Source: an uncultured Ruminococcus sp. (GTDB lineage: Bacteria > Bacillota > Clostridia > Oscillospirales > Acutalibacteraceae). From it: a stretch of DNA of 49,955 nt. The notes beneath the pieces are model-generated. The model was not told where the DNA came from. It did no database searches and saw nothing but the letters and a program-made list of their open reading frames with translations. Each line of letters starts with the position of its first letter. Position 1 is the first letter of the stretch. Location: NCBI GenBank assembly GCA_902787145.1, contig CADAEZ010000006.1, positions 1 to 49,955 on the forward strand, read 5' to 3'. This document shows positions 15,134 to 23,672 of the stretch, piece after piece. The translations under genes and the position numbers were made by a program.

Positions 15134-18043
15134 TTACTCCCTGCCGATTGCGGAGAGCAGGCTTCTGATACGGATTTTGACAGCTCCGAGATTCGTGATC
15201 TCGTCTATCTTGATCTGGGTGTATATCTTGTTGTTTCTTTCGAGTATTTCGCGCACCTCGTCGGTCGTAATCGCGTCTACTCCGCATCCGAAGGAAACAA
15301 GCTGTACAAGCTGCATATCCTTTCGTGTGCTGACGTAGTTGGCTGCGGCGTAGAGACGTGAGTGGTATGTCCACTGGTTAAGCACCGCGGTGTGGAATCT
15401 GTCGGCGCGACAGCTTACAACATCCTCGCTTACAACGCTTACGTCAAAACCGGTGATAAGCTTGTCGATACCGTGGTTGATTTCGGGGTCAACGTGATAC
15501 GGACGGCCGGAGAGCACGATGATCTCACGTCCGGCGTTCTCCGCCTCGGCAATAATCTCGTTGCCGCGCGAGCGGATTCGCTCAAAATACCCCTCGTATT
15601 CCTTATACGCGGCTCTGGCCGCCACCTTGACCTCGCCCGGAGTCAGCGACGGGAAGTAGGCTTTAAGCTTCTCGTACGCCTTTTTGGGGAAGTCCTTGGG
15701 ACGGTGGATGCCGAGATAAGGCATAATAAACTTGATGTCGCGTATTCCCTTCATATTGTTCTTGATAACCTCGGGATAATAGGCTACGACCGGACAATTG
15801 TAGTGGTTATCGCCCGCGCCCTCGTCGAAGTTATAGGACAAACAGGGGTAGAAAATATTGGTAATACCCTCGTCGAGCAGATACTGGATATGGCCGTGCA
15901 TAAGTTTAGCCGGGAAGCATACAGTATCGCTCGGAATCGTTTGCTGGCCTTTTTGGTAAATCTTACGGTTGGAGAACGGCGAGTGAACTACCCGGAATCC
16001 CAGCTCGGTAAAGAACCTCCACCAGAACGGATACAGCTCGTACATATTAAGTCCCATAGGAAGTCCGATTGTACCCCTCGACCCGTCGACCGGCTCGTAC
16101 TCCGAGAGCACGTCGAGCTTGTAGGAAAAGATGTTCCTGTCGGAGGCCGGAGCCTTCTTCGTAATCGGACGCTCGCATCGGTTGCCGGCGATAAACTTCT
16201 TGCCTCCGGAGAAGGTGTTGATTGTCAGGCGGCAATTGTTGCTGCACAATCCGCAGTTTGTTACCTTGATTTTATGTTCAAAAGCGTCGAGATACGCCTT
16301 GTCGGCGATAGTCGACTTTTGGTTTTCTTTATTCTTGGTTTTTTCCATCGAGTATAGCGCGGCGCCGTAGGCTCCCATAAGTCCCGCTATGTTACTGCGG
16401 ATAACTTCTACGCCCATCTCCTGCTCAAAGGCTCGCAGCACGGCGTTGTTGAGGAAGGTACCGCCCTGCACAACTACTCTCCTGCCGAGCTCATCGGGGC
16501 TGGCGGCGCGGATAACCTTGTACAGCGCGTTCTTTACGACCGAAAGCGAAAGTCCCGCCGAAATATCCTCGATAGTCGCGCCGTCCTTCTGCGCCTGTTT
16601 TACGGATGAGTTCATAAACACCGTACAGCGTGAGCCGAGGTCGACCGGATGCTTGGCAAAAATACCCTTGTTGGCGAAATCCTCTATTGAATAGCCCAAG
16701 GCGTTCGCGAAGGTCTGCAAAAAGCTTCCGCAGCCCGATGAACAGGCCTCGTTGAGGAAAAGGTTGTCGATAGTGCCGTTGTGTATCTTAAAGCATTTGA
16801 TATCCTGGCCGCCGATGTCGATAACAAACTCAACATCGGGCATAAAGTGCTTGGCGGCGGTGAAGTGGGCGATAGTCTCTACGATTCCGTAGTCTACCGA
16901 AAAAGCGTTCTTGACTATATCCTCGCCGTAACCCGTAACCGCGGAGGATACCACGTTGAGGTCGGGGTTGAGCTCGTAAACCTCCTGCAAAAAGCTCTTT
17001 ATAAGCTCAACGGGATTGCCCTTGGAAGGCATATATTTTGAGTAAAGCAGCTCGCAGTCCTCGGACAGCACAACCGCCTTTACAGTTGTCGAGCCGGAGT
17101 CCATTCCAATATAGGCTTTGCCGGTATATCCCTTTAACTCTCCGGTGTTTATATGAGCCTTTTCGTGGCGCTTTATAAACTCGTCGTATTCCTGTTCGTT
17201 CTCAAACAGCGGAGGATTAAACGCAAAGTTGCCCGAGCCGGTATACACGCTTACTTCGTCGATTATTTTGTCAAAATCTATGGTGCGGTCAGCGCAGAGA
17301 GCCGCTCCGCAGGCTACATAGTAGAGTGAGTTTTCGGGACAGATACCCTCGGTTTTGAGGGTTTTGTCAAAGCATTTTCTAAGCTCGCTCATAAAGGTGA
17401 GCGGGCCTCCGAGATAGATGACGTTACCTTCGATTTCGCGTCCCTGGGCGAGTCCCGCGACAGTCTGGTTTACAACCGCCTGGAAAATACTCTCGGCAAT
17501 ATCAGCCTTTCTGGCGCCCTGGTTGAGCAGAGGCTGGATATCCGTTTTGGCAAAAACTCCGCATCGGGAAGCTATAGTATAGGTTTTCTCGTACTGCTTG
17601 GCCAGGTCATCCATATCCTCAAGCGGTACATTAAGCAGCGTTGCCATCTGGTCGATAAATGCTCCCGTACCGCCGGCGCAGGTGCCGTTCATTCTGACCT
17701 CAAGTCCGCCGGAGAGGAAGAGGATCTTGGCGTCCTCGCCGCCGAGCTCGATTACAACGTCGGTGCCGGGGATAAAGGTGTTGGCCGCGACTCTGGTGGC
17801 ATATACCTCCTGCACAAAGTCAATGTCGCAGCTTTCGGCAACGCCCATTCCGGCGCTTCCGCTCATAGCCACGTAAGCATCCTCTACTCCGGGCACAGCG
17901 TCCCTTACTGTCTTAAGAATTTCGCCGATTTTTTCCGTTATCTGCGAAAAATGGCGCTGGTATGTGCTATATATTAATTTGTTGCTATCGTCCAGCACAA
18001 CGCATTTTATTGTCGTCGAGCCGATATCAAGTCCGAGTTTCAT
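15134..18043 (-). CDS. Acyl-CoA dehydratase activase-related protein, two ASKHA domains plus DUF2229
   Basis: This 969-residue protein has two BadF/HgdC-type ATPase domains in tandem. The first starts GLDIGSTTIKCVVLDD and the second GMDSGSTTVKAVVLSE near residue 320. Each has Cys at the position of the bridging 4Fe-4S ligands of HgdC (GTCAGGTGAFIDQ and SRCGVFAKTD; EACSSGCGSFLQ and SRCTVFMNSS). A Cys motif CGLCSNNCRLTI then opens a DUF2229-type region (about 610-969). Activases use ATP to push a low-potential electron into the dehydratase. Full-length relatives run on into the dehydratase part encoded by the next gene. ATG at 18043 follows GAGGTG. Confidence 0.87.
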   Translation of the reverse strand: MKLGLDIGSTTIKCVVLDDSNKLIYSTYQRHFSQITEKIGEILKTVRDAVPGVEDAYVAMSGSAGMGVAESCDIDFVQEVYATRVAANTFIPGTDVVIELGGEDAKILFLSGGLEVRMNGTCAGGTGAFIDQMATLLNVPLEDMDDLAKQYEKTYTIASRCGVFAKTDIQPLLNQGARKADIAESIFQAVVNQTVAGLAQGREIEGNVIYLGGPLTFMSELRKCFDKTLKTEGICPENSLYYVACGAALCADRTIDFDKIIDEVSVYTGSGNFAFNPPLFENEQEYDEFIKRHEKAHINTGELKGYTGKAYIGMDSGSTTVKAVVLSEDCELLYSKYMPSKGNPVELIKSFLQEVYELNPDLNVVSSAVTGYGEDIVKNAFSVDYGIVETIAHFTAAKHFMPDVEFVIDIGGQDIKCFKIHNGTIDNLFLNEACSSGCGSFLQTFANALGYSIEDFANKGIFAKHPVDLGSRCTVFMNSSVKQAQKDGATIEDISAGLSLSVVKNALYKVIRAASPDELGRRVVVQGGTFLNNAVLRAFEQEMGVEVIRSNIAGLMGAYGAALYSMEKTKNKENQKSTIADKAYLDAFEHKIKVTNCGLCSNNCRLTINTFSGGKKFIAGNRCERPITKKAPASDRNIFSYKLDVLSEYEPVDGSRGTIGLPMGLNMYELYPFWWRFFTELGFRVVHSPFSNRKIYQKGQQTIPSDTVCFPAKLMHGHIQYLLDEGITNIFYPCLSYNFDEGAGDNHYNCPVVAYYPEVIKNNMKGIRDIKFIMPYLGIHRPKDFPKKAYEKLKAYFPSLTPGEVKVAARAAYKEYEGYFERIRSRGNEIIAEAENAGREIIVLSGRPYHVDPEINHGIDKLITGFDVSVVSEDVVSCRADRFHTAVLNQWTYHSRLYAAANYVSTRKDMQLVQLVSFGCGVDAITTDEVREILERNNKIYTQIKIDEITNLGAVKIRIRSLLSAIGRE

Positions 18044-18097
18044 AGTTACACCTCGATAGACACACTTTTACTTATACTCTAACTAATTAATTATAAT

Positions 18098-18141
18098 GCA
18101 AAAACAGGGTGTTTTAATTCTTTAACAGAACTAAAGCACCC
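18098..18141 (-). terminator. Intrinsic terminator of ribF
   Basis: A 13-position stem (18107-18119 with 18129-18141, one mismatch and one wobble) is followed on the minus strand by TGTTTTT. It separates the Nudix-ribF unit from the activase gene, whose candidate -10 box TATAAT lies just beyond it. Confidence 0.75.
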
Positions 18142-18198
18142 CTTTGTATTATTTTACATTTTTACGGCGTAAATCTGTATTGGATTTGTCGGCTAAGC

Positions 18199-19113
18199 TC
18201 ATATATTGACGCCCTCAATCATCCTGAGAGCCAGGTTTCCGTCCTGTTTTATCGCTTTTTCGAGCTCGGCGAGGTTTTCGAATCGTTTCTCCGGTCTTAT
18301 AAAGCCTATGAGCCTTACCTCTACCTGTTTATCGTACAGCTCGCCGCCCTCAAAGCGCGGCATCCAGGTCTCGCAATTCGGAGCGTTGTAGTCGCCCACA
18401 GTGGGCTTTACGCCGATATTCGTAACTCCGGTATAGCTTTTTCCGTCAAAGCTGACGACAGAGGCGTATACTCCGAACTTGGGCAACGCCAGCTCGTGAG
18501 CTATGGTCAGGTTTATAGTCGGAGTGCTCATTTCGGAGCCGATATGATTGCCTCTGACGGCACGGCCGCTTATTGTATACTCATATCCAAGCAGGCGGTT
18601 AGCGAGCCTTATATCGCCCTTCTTGAGCAGGGCGCGTATCTCGGTTGACGAGGCGAGCAGTCCGCCGACCGTTACCGGCGCGCATACGGTTGCCAGTATT
18701 CCCTGCGCCTTGCAAAGCGAAATCAAATCCGAGGTATCTCCGCTGCCGTTGAGCCCGAACCTGTAGTTAAATCCGCAGAATGCTCTTTTTGCGTTAAGCT
18801 TTTCTTTAAGTATCTGAGACACGAACTGCTCAGGAGTCTTGGAGCGTATATCATTAAAGTCGATAACATACAAAAGCTCTATTCCGAGCTCCTCAAAAAG
18901 CCGAGCCTTCCGCTCAAAGGTGGAGAGCTGCATATTGCGGTCACCGGGCTTCGGCGTATGGGAAAACGTAAACACAGCCGGCACAAGTCCCTGCCTCTTG
19001 CAATCGACAGCGTCGGCAAGTACAGCCCTGTGGCCCCTGTGTACTCCGTCAAAAAAGCCGAGGGCTACAGCCGTTTCGTCGCCGCACGGGATCAATTCGC
19101 GCATAATCCGCAT
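18199..19113 (-). CDS. ribF: Bifunctional riboflavin kinase/FAD synthetase
   Basis: This 304-residue enzyme makes FMN from riboflavin and FAD from FMN. The N-terminal nucleotidyltransferase domain shows GFFDGVHRGHRAVL and the C-terminal flavokinase domain shows GRAVRGNHIGSEMSTPTINL, a variant of the usual GRxxG(F/Y)PTANL motif with Ser-Thr-Pro in place of Phe-Pro. YASVVSFDGKSYTGVTNIGVKPT also fits the kinase. ATG at 19113 is chosen because AAAGGAG lies 10 nt upstream; a GTG at 19122 is too close to it. It is 36 nt downstream of the Nudix gene and probably co-transcribed. Confidence 0.93.
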   Translation of the reverse strand: MRIMRELIPCGDETAVALGFFDGVHRGHRAVLADAVDCKRQGLVPAVFTFSHTPKPGDRNMQLSTFERKARLFEELGIELLYVIDFNDIRSKTPEQFVSQILKEKLNAKRAFCGFNYRFGLNGSGDTSDLISLCKAQGILATVCAPVTVGGLLASSTEIRALLKKGDIRLANRLLGYEYTISGRAVRGNHIGSEMSTPTINLTIAHELALPKFGVYASVVSFDGKSYTGVTNIGVKPTVGDYNAPNCETWMPRFEGGELYDKQVEVRLIGFIRPEKRFENLAELEKAIKQDGNLALRMIEGVNI

Positions 19114-19149
19114 ATAAGGCACTCTCCTTTCGTAGAATATACAGGCGGA

Positions 19150-19698
19150 CTAAATCTTGCCCGACCGCAAAAGCGCGTCGAGCTTCAGTATCGCCGCCTG
19201 ACTCTTAGCGTCCGGCAGCATATTGTTGAGAACCAGCTCGACCGCCTTGTTCATAGGTATCATTTTTATGTTCAAAAACTCGTCCTCATCCGGCATCTGG
19301 TCGCCCTGCGCTTCTACTCTGCACGCGTATAGGTGGATTATCTCGTTGGTGTAGCCGGGGCTGGGATAAAGCTGTCCGAGGGATATAAAGTTGTATCCGG
19401 TACAGCCTGTCTCCTCCAAAAGCTCGCGCTTTCCGTTTTCGAGCGGAGTGCTGCCTTTTTCGAGCTTACCGGCCGGCAGCTCGAGCACTACTTCTTTATA
19501 CGGGTAGCGGAACTGCTCGACAAAAAACAGCTCGTCTTTGTCGTTCAGAGCGGCAACGCATACTCCGCCGGGATGCAGCACAATCTCGCGCATAGCGGTG
19601 TTGCCGTCCGGGAGCTCGACCTCGTCATGCAGAAAGTGTAGTACCCTGCCGCTGAATATTTCCTTACTTTTCAGTGTTTTTTCTTCAAGTTTGTTCAT
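19150..19698 (-). CDS. Nudix hydrolase, ADP-ribose pyrophosphatase type
   Basis: This 182-residue protein carries the Nudix box as PAGKLEKGS...ENGKRELLEETGC (about residues 72-96), with the expected Arg-Glu...Glu-Glu pattern, and the downstream SPGYTNEIIHLY segment typical of ADP-ribose pyrophosphatases. These enzymes hydrolyse ADP-ribose or other nucleoside diphosphate derivatives and serve housekeeping. ATG at 19698 has GGAGAT 5 nt upstream. It starts only about 15 bp from the divergent M14 gene, so the two 5' ends nearly overlap. Confidence 0.9.
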   Translation of the reverse strand: MNKLEEKTLKSKEIFSGRVLHFLHDEVELPDGNTAMREIVLHPGGVCVAALNDKDELFFVEQFRYPYKEVVLELPAGKLEKGSTPLENGKRELLEETGCTGYNFISLGQLYPSPGYTNEIIHLYACRVEAQGDQMPDEDEFLNIKMIPMNKAVELVLNNMLPDAKSQAAILKLDALLRSGKI

Positions 19699-19712
19699 AG
19701 TTTATCTCCGAG

Positions 19713-20612
19713 GTGATTTTTATAAATACATACAACGCCGAGCCGGACTATTACCTGCAAACGGCGGCTATCAAAAACCTTTGTGAAAAATATAATTTTA
19801 TTCGTTACGAGACGGTCGGACACAGCCTTTGCGGCAGAAAAATCCGCTCGCTAACAATCGGCAGCCGTCGGAATCCCGTGCTCTATGCCGCGGCGTTCCA
19901 CGGTATGGAGAGAATCAACATTTTGATTCTGCTGCGCTTCGCGGAAGAAGTATGCGAGGCGTACAGGACAAAATCCCGTCCCGAGGGTACAGATGTTTTC
20001 AGACTTCTGCAAAGGCGCGGACTCACCCTTATTCCGTGCGTAAACCCCGACGGAACAGAAATATCGCTCAAAGGCTCCGCGGCCTGCAAAAAATATAAAG
20101 ACCTTATCGACAGTGTCTGCGATGATACATCCCGGTGGCAGGCCAACGCCCGCGGAGTTGACCTCAATCATAACTTTAACGCCGGCTTCGCCCGGCTGAA
20201 AAAGCTCGAGCGGGAAAGCGGAATCACCTCACCGTCGCCCACGCGCTACGGCGGAGAAAAACCCTTCTCCGAGCCGGAGACTATCGCGCTGAGAAACCTG
20301 TGTCTAAAAAGAAAATTTTCAAGCGCCGTCGCCTTTCACAGCCAGGGCAGAGAGGTATACTGCACATACGACCGCACTCCCGAACGCTCTGTACTGCTCG
20401 GCGAGACCTTCGCCGGACTGTCGGGCTACAGGGTGTCCGTACCCGAAAAGCTCGCTGTCGGAGGCGGATTCAAGGACTGGCTTATCGGTTATCTGAAAAC
20501 TCCGGCGATCACCGTCGAAACCGGCAAGGGCATAAACCCGCTGCCGATCAGCGATTTTTTGCCTGAATACAAAAGGATAAGAAAAGCCCTGTTCCGCTGT
20601 CTGGCGGTATAA
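19713..20612 (+). CDS. M14-family zinc carboxypeptidase
   Basis: This 299-residue protein has the M14 zinc motif HxxE in AAFHGMERIN, the substrate-binding stretch GVDLNHNF, the third zinc His in VAFHSQGREV and the catalytic Glu in ITVETGKG. It looks closest to gamma-D-glutamyl-meso-diaminopimelate peptidases (cell-wall peptide cleavage or recycling). No signal peptide is visible, so it may work in the cytosol on imported muropeptides. The start is uncertain: the frame begins at GTG 19713, but GAGGTG there looks more like the RBS itself, and no ATG lies within the right distance downstream. Confidence 0.85.
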   Translation: MIFINTYNAEPDYYLQTAAIKNLCEKYNFIRYETVGHSLCGRKIRSLTIGSRRNPVLYAAAFHGMERINILILLRFAEEVCEAYRTKSRPEGTDVFRLLQRRGLTLIPCVNPDGTEISLKGSAACKKYKDLIDSVCDDTSRWQANARGVDLNHNFNAGFARLKKLERESGITSPSPTRYGGEKPFSEPETIALRNLCLKRKFSSAVAFHSQGREVYCTYDRTPERSVLLGETFAGLSGYRVSVPEKLAVGGGFKDWLIGYLKTPAITVETGKGINPLPISDFLPEYKRIRKALFRCLAV

Positions 20613-20615
20613 TTG

Positions 20616-20648
20616 GAGCTGTCGCAATTATGCGGCAGCTCACTTTTT
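20616..20648 (+). terminator. Intrinsic terminator of the M14 peptidase gene
   Basis: GAGCTGTCGC pairs with GCGGCAGCTC (10 bp with one wobble) around a 6-nt loop and is followed by TTTTT. It slightly overlaps the 3' end of the convergent asnB. Confidence 0.85.
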
Positions 20649-22956
20649 AATCATTCAGGGATTCAACATCATTCAATATACTGTCTATAACGTCGTCCCT
20701 TATAATACCCTCGTCGTCGGTAATCTCAGACTGCTGGGTTATGTCTATATATTCCTCGGCGGGTTCTACCGGATTTTCCTCCTCGCTCTCGTCGATTACG
20801 TGGTCGTCGTCGCCGACGATCTCGTATTCCATAGCGAGCTGTTCAGCCTGCTGGAGAGGAGTTAGGTCGTCCTTTTGGATTGATCCGACAATGCTCTCCT
20901 GAAGATTCTGGAACTTTGAGGCAAGCTGGTCATCGTCGTCAAACGCTTCCTCGACATTCTCGATTGAATCATCGGCATAGCCGTCGTCACCCAATCCCTC
21001 CTGCGAGGCGAGCTCCGCCTGAACCTTTTCAATAGCCGCCTTCTGCTTCATAAGCTTTCTCTTAGCCTCTGCTCTTGCCTTTAGCTCAACGAGGTGATTC
21101 TGCGGCTTTGTGATCTTATGCTCATCGTTAAAATAGATGTTGTACCATACTATAAACACATATACAGTCCAAATCTTGCGGCTGTTATCCTCTTTTTCGC
21201 TGTAGTGAACATCGAGCCAGTCGAGCAGGATGTCGGTGTTAAAGAACTTTTGCGCGGTCTCGGATGTAAACGCTTCCTTAACCACATTGTAGTACTGCTC
21301 GTCACGAAGCCATACGCGTGTCGGCACCGGGAATCCGAGCTTTTCCTTCTCGGCGGTTTCTATCGGCAGGTGGCGCTGAGCCGCCTTGCGCATAGCGTAT
21401 TTGGTGTTGTGTTTATTACATCTCAGATGTGACGGCAAAGACGAAGCAACCTTGAACACTTCTTTGTCAAGGAAAGGAACTCGAAGCTCAAGAGAATTTG
21501 CCATCGACATTCTGTCGGCCTTAAGCAGGATGTCGCCCACCATCCACAGGTTGATATCAAGAGTCTGCATACGGGTCACATCATCCTGACGGCGTGTGCG
21601 GTTATAAATCCTGCGGGTCAGCCTCAGCGGATTGGTCGCGATAGACGGATCCCTGAGGAGCTCAACCTTCTGGTCATAGTCGTACATAAAGGCGTTGCCG
21701 ATGTATCGTTTTTCCAGAGGATGAGTGGCGCGGATTATATAATCTCTTCCCCTGATATCGGGCAGCTTTTTCGCAAGCTTGCACAGCAGCCTTCTCAGCG
21801 CGTACGGAACAAGCTTCTGGTATACCTTAAACACTCTCGGGTCGTTGTAGCAGGTATATCCGCCGAACAGCTCGTCGGCGCCCTCGCCCGAAAGAACAAC
21901 CTTTACATACTCGCTCGCGAGCCTGGATACAAAGTAAAGCGCGATACAGCTTGGGTCGGCGAGCGGCTGATCCATATGATACTGTACAGTAGGTACAGCG
22001 TCCCAGAACTCCTCGCTCGAAATCAGGTGAGTGTGGTGTTCGACTCCGATTTGTTTGGACAGGTTCTTTGCCCACGAAATCTCGTTATACTTCTCGCCAA
22101 AGTCAAATCCCACAGTAAAGGTCTTTTGGTCGGCAAAATACGTTGAGACATAGCTCGAATCCACACCGCTGGAGAGGAAACATCCAACCTCGACGTCGGC
22201 GATTTTGTGAGCGTTTACGGAGTCCTCAAACACCTTTTCAATCTTGTCGACAGCCTCGTCCTCGGTCATCTTGTCATCAGGTCTGAACTTTGCCTCCCAA
22301 TAACGGATCGTCTCGACCTCTCCCTTTTTAAACGTCAGATAATGACCCGGAAGCAGGCAATAAATACCCTCAAAGAACGTCTCCGGCGGCACTACATACT
22401 GGAAAGAAAGATAGGTGTCAAGCGCTTTTGCGTTGAATTTCTTCTCGTATTTCGGGTGCTCAAGAATCGACTTGATCTCGCTGGCGTAGATAAAATCGTT
22501 ATTCTTGCCTACCACAGCGTAGTGCATCGGCTTTATGCCGAAGAAGTCCCTAGCGATAAAGATGCTCTGATCCTCGGTATTATAAATCGCGAAGCCGAAC
22601 ATTCCGCGAAGCTTCAGCAGAACGTCCTCCTTCCACTCCTCAAAGCCGTGAACAATAACCTCGCTGTCGGTGTCGGTATAGAACTCGTGTCCCGCCGCCT
22701 TAAGCTCCTCGCGAAGCTCCTTGTAATTGTATATCTCGCCGTTAAAGGTCAGCACAAGAGTCTTGTCCTCGTTGTAAATCGGCTGATGACCGGAATCAAG
22801 GTCAATAATACTCAGACGGCGAAATCCCATACTGATGTATTTGTCAGAATAAAAGCCGTCAGAATCCGGTCCCCTGTGGGTGATGACCTCGGTCATTTGC
22901 TTAATCGTCTTATCTCTGTCTAGCACTTCTCCGGTAAATCCGCAGATACCGCACAT
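20647..22956 (-). CDS. asnB: Glutamine-hydrolysing asparagine synthase with acidic C-terminal extension
   Basis: The first 616 residues are a normal AsnB. The glutaminase domain has Cys2 as nucleophile (MCGICGFTG) and RGPDSDGF. The synthetase domain has the ATP-pyrophosphatase loop SSGVDSSYVSTYF and GEGADELFGGY. Unlike standard AsnB (about 610-630), 153 more residues follow. These are a charged, helix-prone stretch (KARAEAKRKLMKQKAAIEKVQ) and then an Asp/Glu-rich, probably disordered tail with hydrophobic patches near the end (IIRDDVIDSILNDVES). The tail's function is unknown. ATG at 22956 follows GAAGGGAG. Confidence 0.92.
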   Translation of the reverse strand: MCGICGFTGEVLDRDKTIKQMTEVITHRGPDSDGFYSDKYISMGFRRLSIIDLDSGHQPIYNEDKTLVLTFNGEIYNYKELREELKAAGHEFYTDTDSEVIVHGFEEWKEDVLLKLRGMFGFAIYNTEDQSIFIARDFFGIKPMHYAVVGKNNDFIYASEIKSILEHPKYEKKFNAKALDTYLSFQYVVPPETFFEGIYCLLPGHYLTFKKGEVETIRYWEAKFRPDDKMTEDEAVDKIEKVFEDSVNAHKIADVEVGCFLSSGVDSSYVSTYFADQKTFTVGFDFGEKYNEISWAKNLSKQIGVEHHTHLISSEEFWDAVPTVQYHMDQPLADPSCIALYFVSRLASEYVKVVLSGEGADELFGGYTCYNDPRVFKVYQKLVPYALRRLLCKLAKKLPDIRGRDYIIRATHPLEKRYIGNAFMYDYDQKVELLRDPSIATNPLRLTRRIYNRTRRQDDVTRMQTLDINLWMVGDILLKADRMSMANSLELRVPFLDKEVFKVASSLPSHLRCNKHNTKYAMRKAAQRHLPIETAEKEKLGFPVPTRVWLRDEQYYNVVKEAFTSETAQKFFNTDILLDWLDVHYSEKEDNSRKIWTVYVFIVWYNIYFNDEHKITKPQNHLVELKARAEAKRKLMKQKAAIEKVQAELASQEGLGDDGYADDSIENVEEAFDDDDQLASKFQNLQESIVGSIQKDDLTPLQQAEQLAMEYEIVGDDDHVIDESEEENPVEPAEEYIDITQQSEITDDEGIIRDDVIDSILNDVESLND

Positions 22957-23003
22957 ATTAAAAACTCCCTTCTATGGGTAATAAACCTATTTATACATAA
23001 TAG

Positions 23004-23032
23004 ATTATAGCACAAAACAACTCCCTATGCAA
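23004..23032 (-). promoter_or_regulatory. Sigma-A type promoter of asnB
   Basis: On the minus strand, TTGCAT (23027-23032) and consensus TATAAT (23004-23009) are separated by 17 bp. Confidence 0.75.
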
Positions 23033-23150
23033 TTATTTTATTAAAAATATAAAAATTCCTTGCAACACTTTGCGAAATATTTTACACTTAATATACAGAC
23101 GATCGTTATACAAATTGTTTTTTACGGCAATCCGGCCTACGGGGGGTGAG

Positions 23151-23672
23151 ATGATGGACGAGAAAATGTTGATAAAAAAATCTAAGCAAGGCGACAAAGA
23201 CAGCTTCGGCGAGCTGTATATGCTCTACCGCGACAGGCTGTACCGTTACGCCGTATTTAAGCTCGGCGAAAAATCCGCTCCAGACGTGGTGTCAGAATGT
23301 ATAGTACAGGCGTGGAGCTCGATAAAAAGCCTGCGCAGGGAAAACTCCTTTGACGCGTGGATATTCAGGATTCTGCACCGCTGCTGTTCGGCACAGATAA
23401 AAGAGGACATAAAGCAAAGAGAATCCGTAAGCATCGACGACGCCGTCATCCCATACACCGAGAACTTCAAGGCTGTAGAGCTGAGCGAGGCGCTGAGCCT
23501 GCTCGACGAAACTGACAAGGACATAGTCCTGCTGTCGGCGGTATCGGGCTTCAACAGCAAGGAAACCGGCAGGCTCCTCGGACTCCGCCCCGCTACAGTC
23601 CGCTCCAAGCTCAGCCGAAGCCTCAAAAAAATGAGAGATTTTCTGGAGGATACATATGAAAAACGATTATGA
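23151..23672 (+). CDS. ECF-type RNA polymerase sigma factor
   Basis: This protein of about 173 residues has region 2 (DSFGELYMLYRDRLYRYAVFK ... NSFDAWIFRILHRCC) and region 4 with a helix-turn-helix (GFNSKETGRLLGLRPATVRSKLSRSLKKMRDFL). It has no region 1 or 3, so it is an extracytoplasmic-function type. The start is ATG at 23151 or 23154 behind GGGGGGTGAG. The 3' end overlaps the next gene by 17 nt, the coupling usual for an ECF sigma factor and its anti-sigma factor. The partner here is a membrane-anchored beta-propeller protein, not a recognisable zinc-finger anti-sigma factor. Confidence 0.88.
   Translation: MMDEKMLIKKSKQGDKDSFGELYMLYRDRLYRYAVFKLGEKSAPDVVSECIVQAWSSIKSLRRENSFDAWIFRILHRCCSAQIKEDIKQRESVSIDDAVIPYTENFKAVELSEALSLLDETDKDIVLLSAVSGFNSKETGRLLGLRPATVRSKLSRSLKKMRDFLEDTYEKRL

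Noticed and set aside
15362-16357. Plus-strand open frame of 331 codons opposite the activase gene
   Set aside because: The opposite strand encodes conserved activase/DUF2229 motifs over the same stretch; this frame is a shadow caused by codon bias.
23070-23150. Upstream extension of the sigma factor to 23070
   Set aside because: The extra 27 residues lie across the promoter region, have no RBS and are absent from typical ECF sigma factors.
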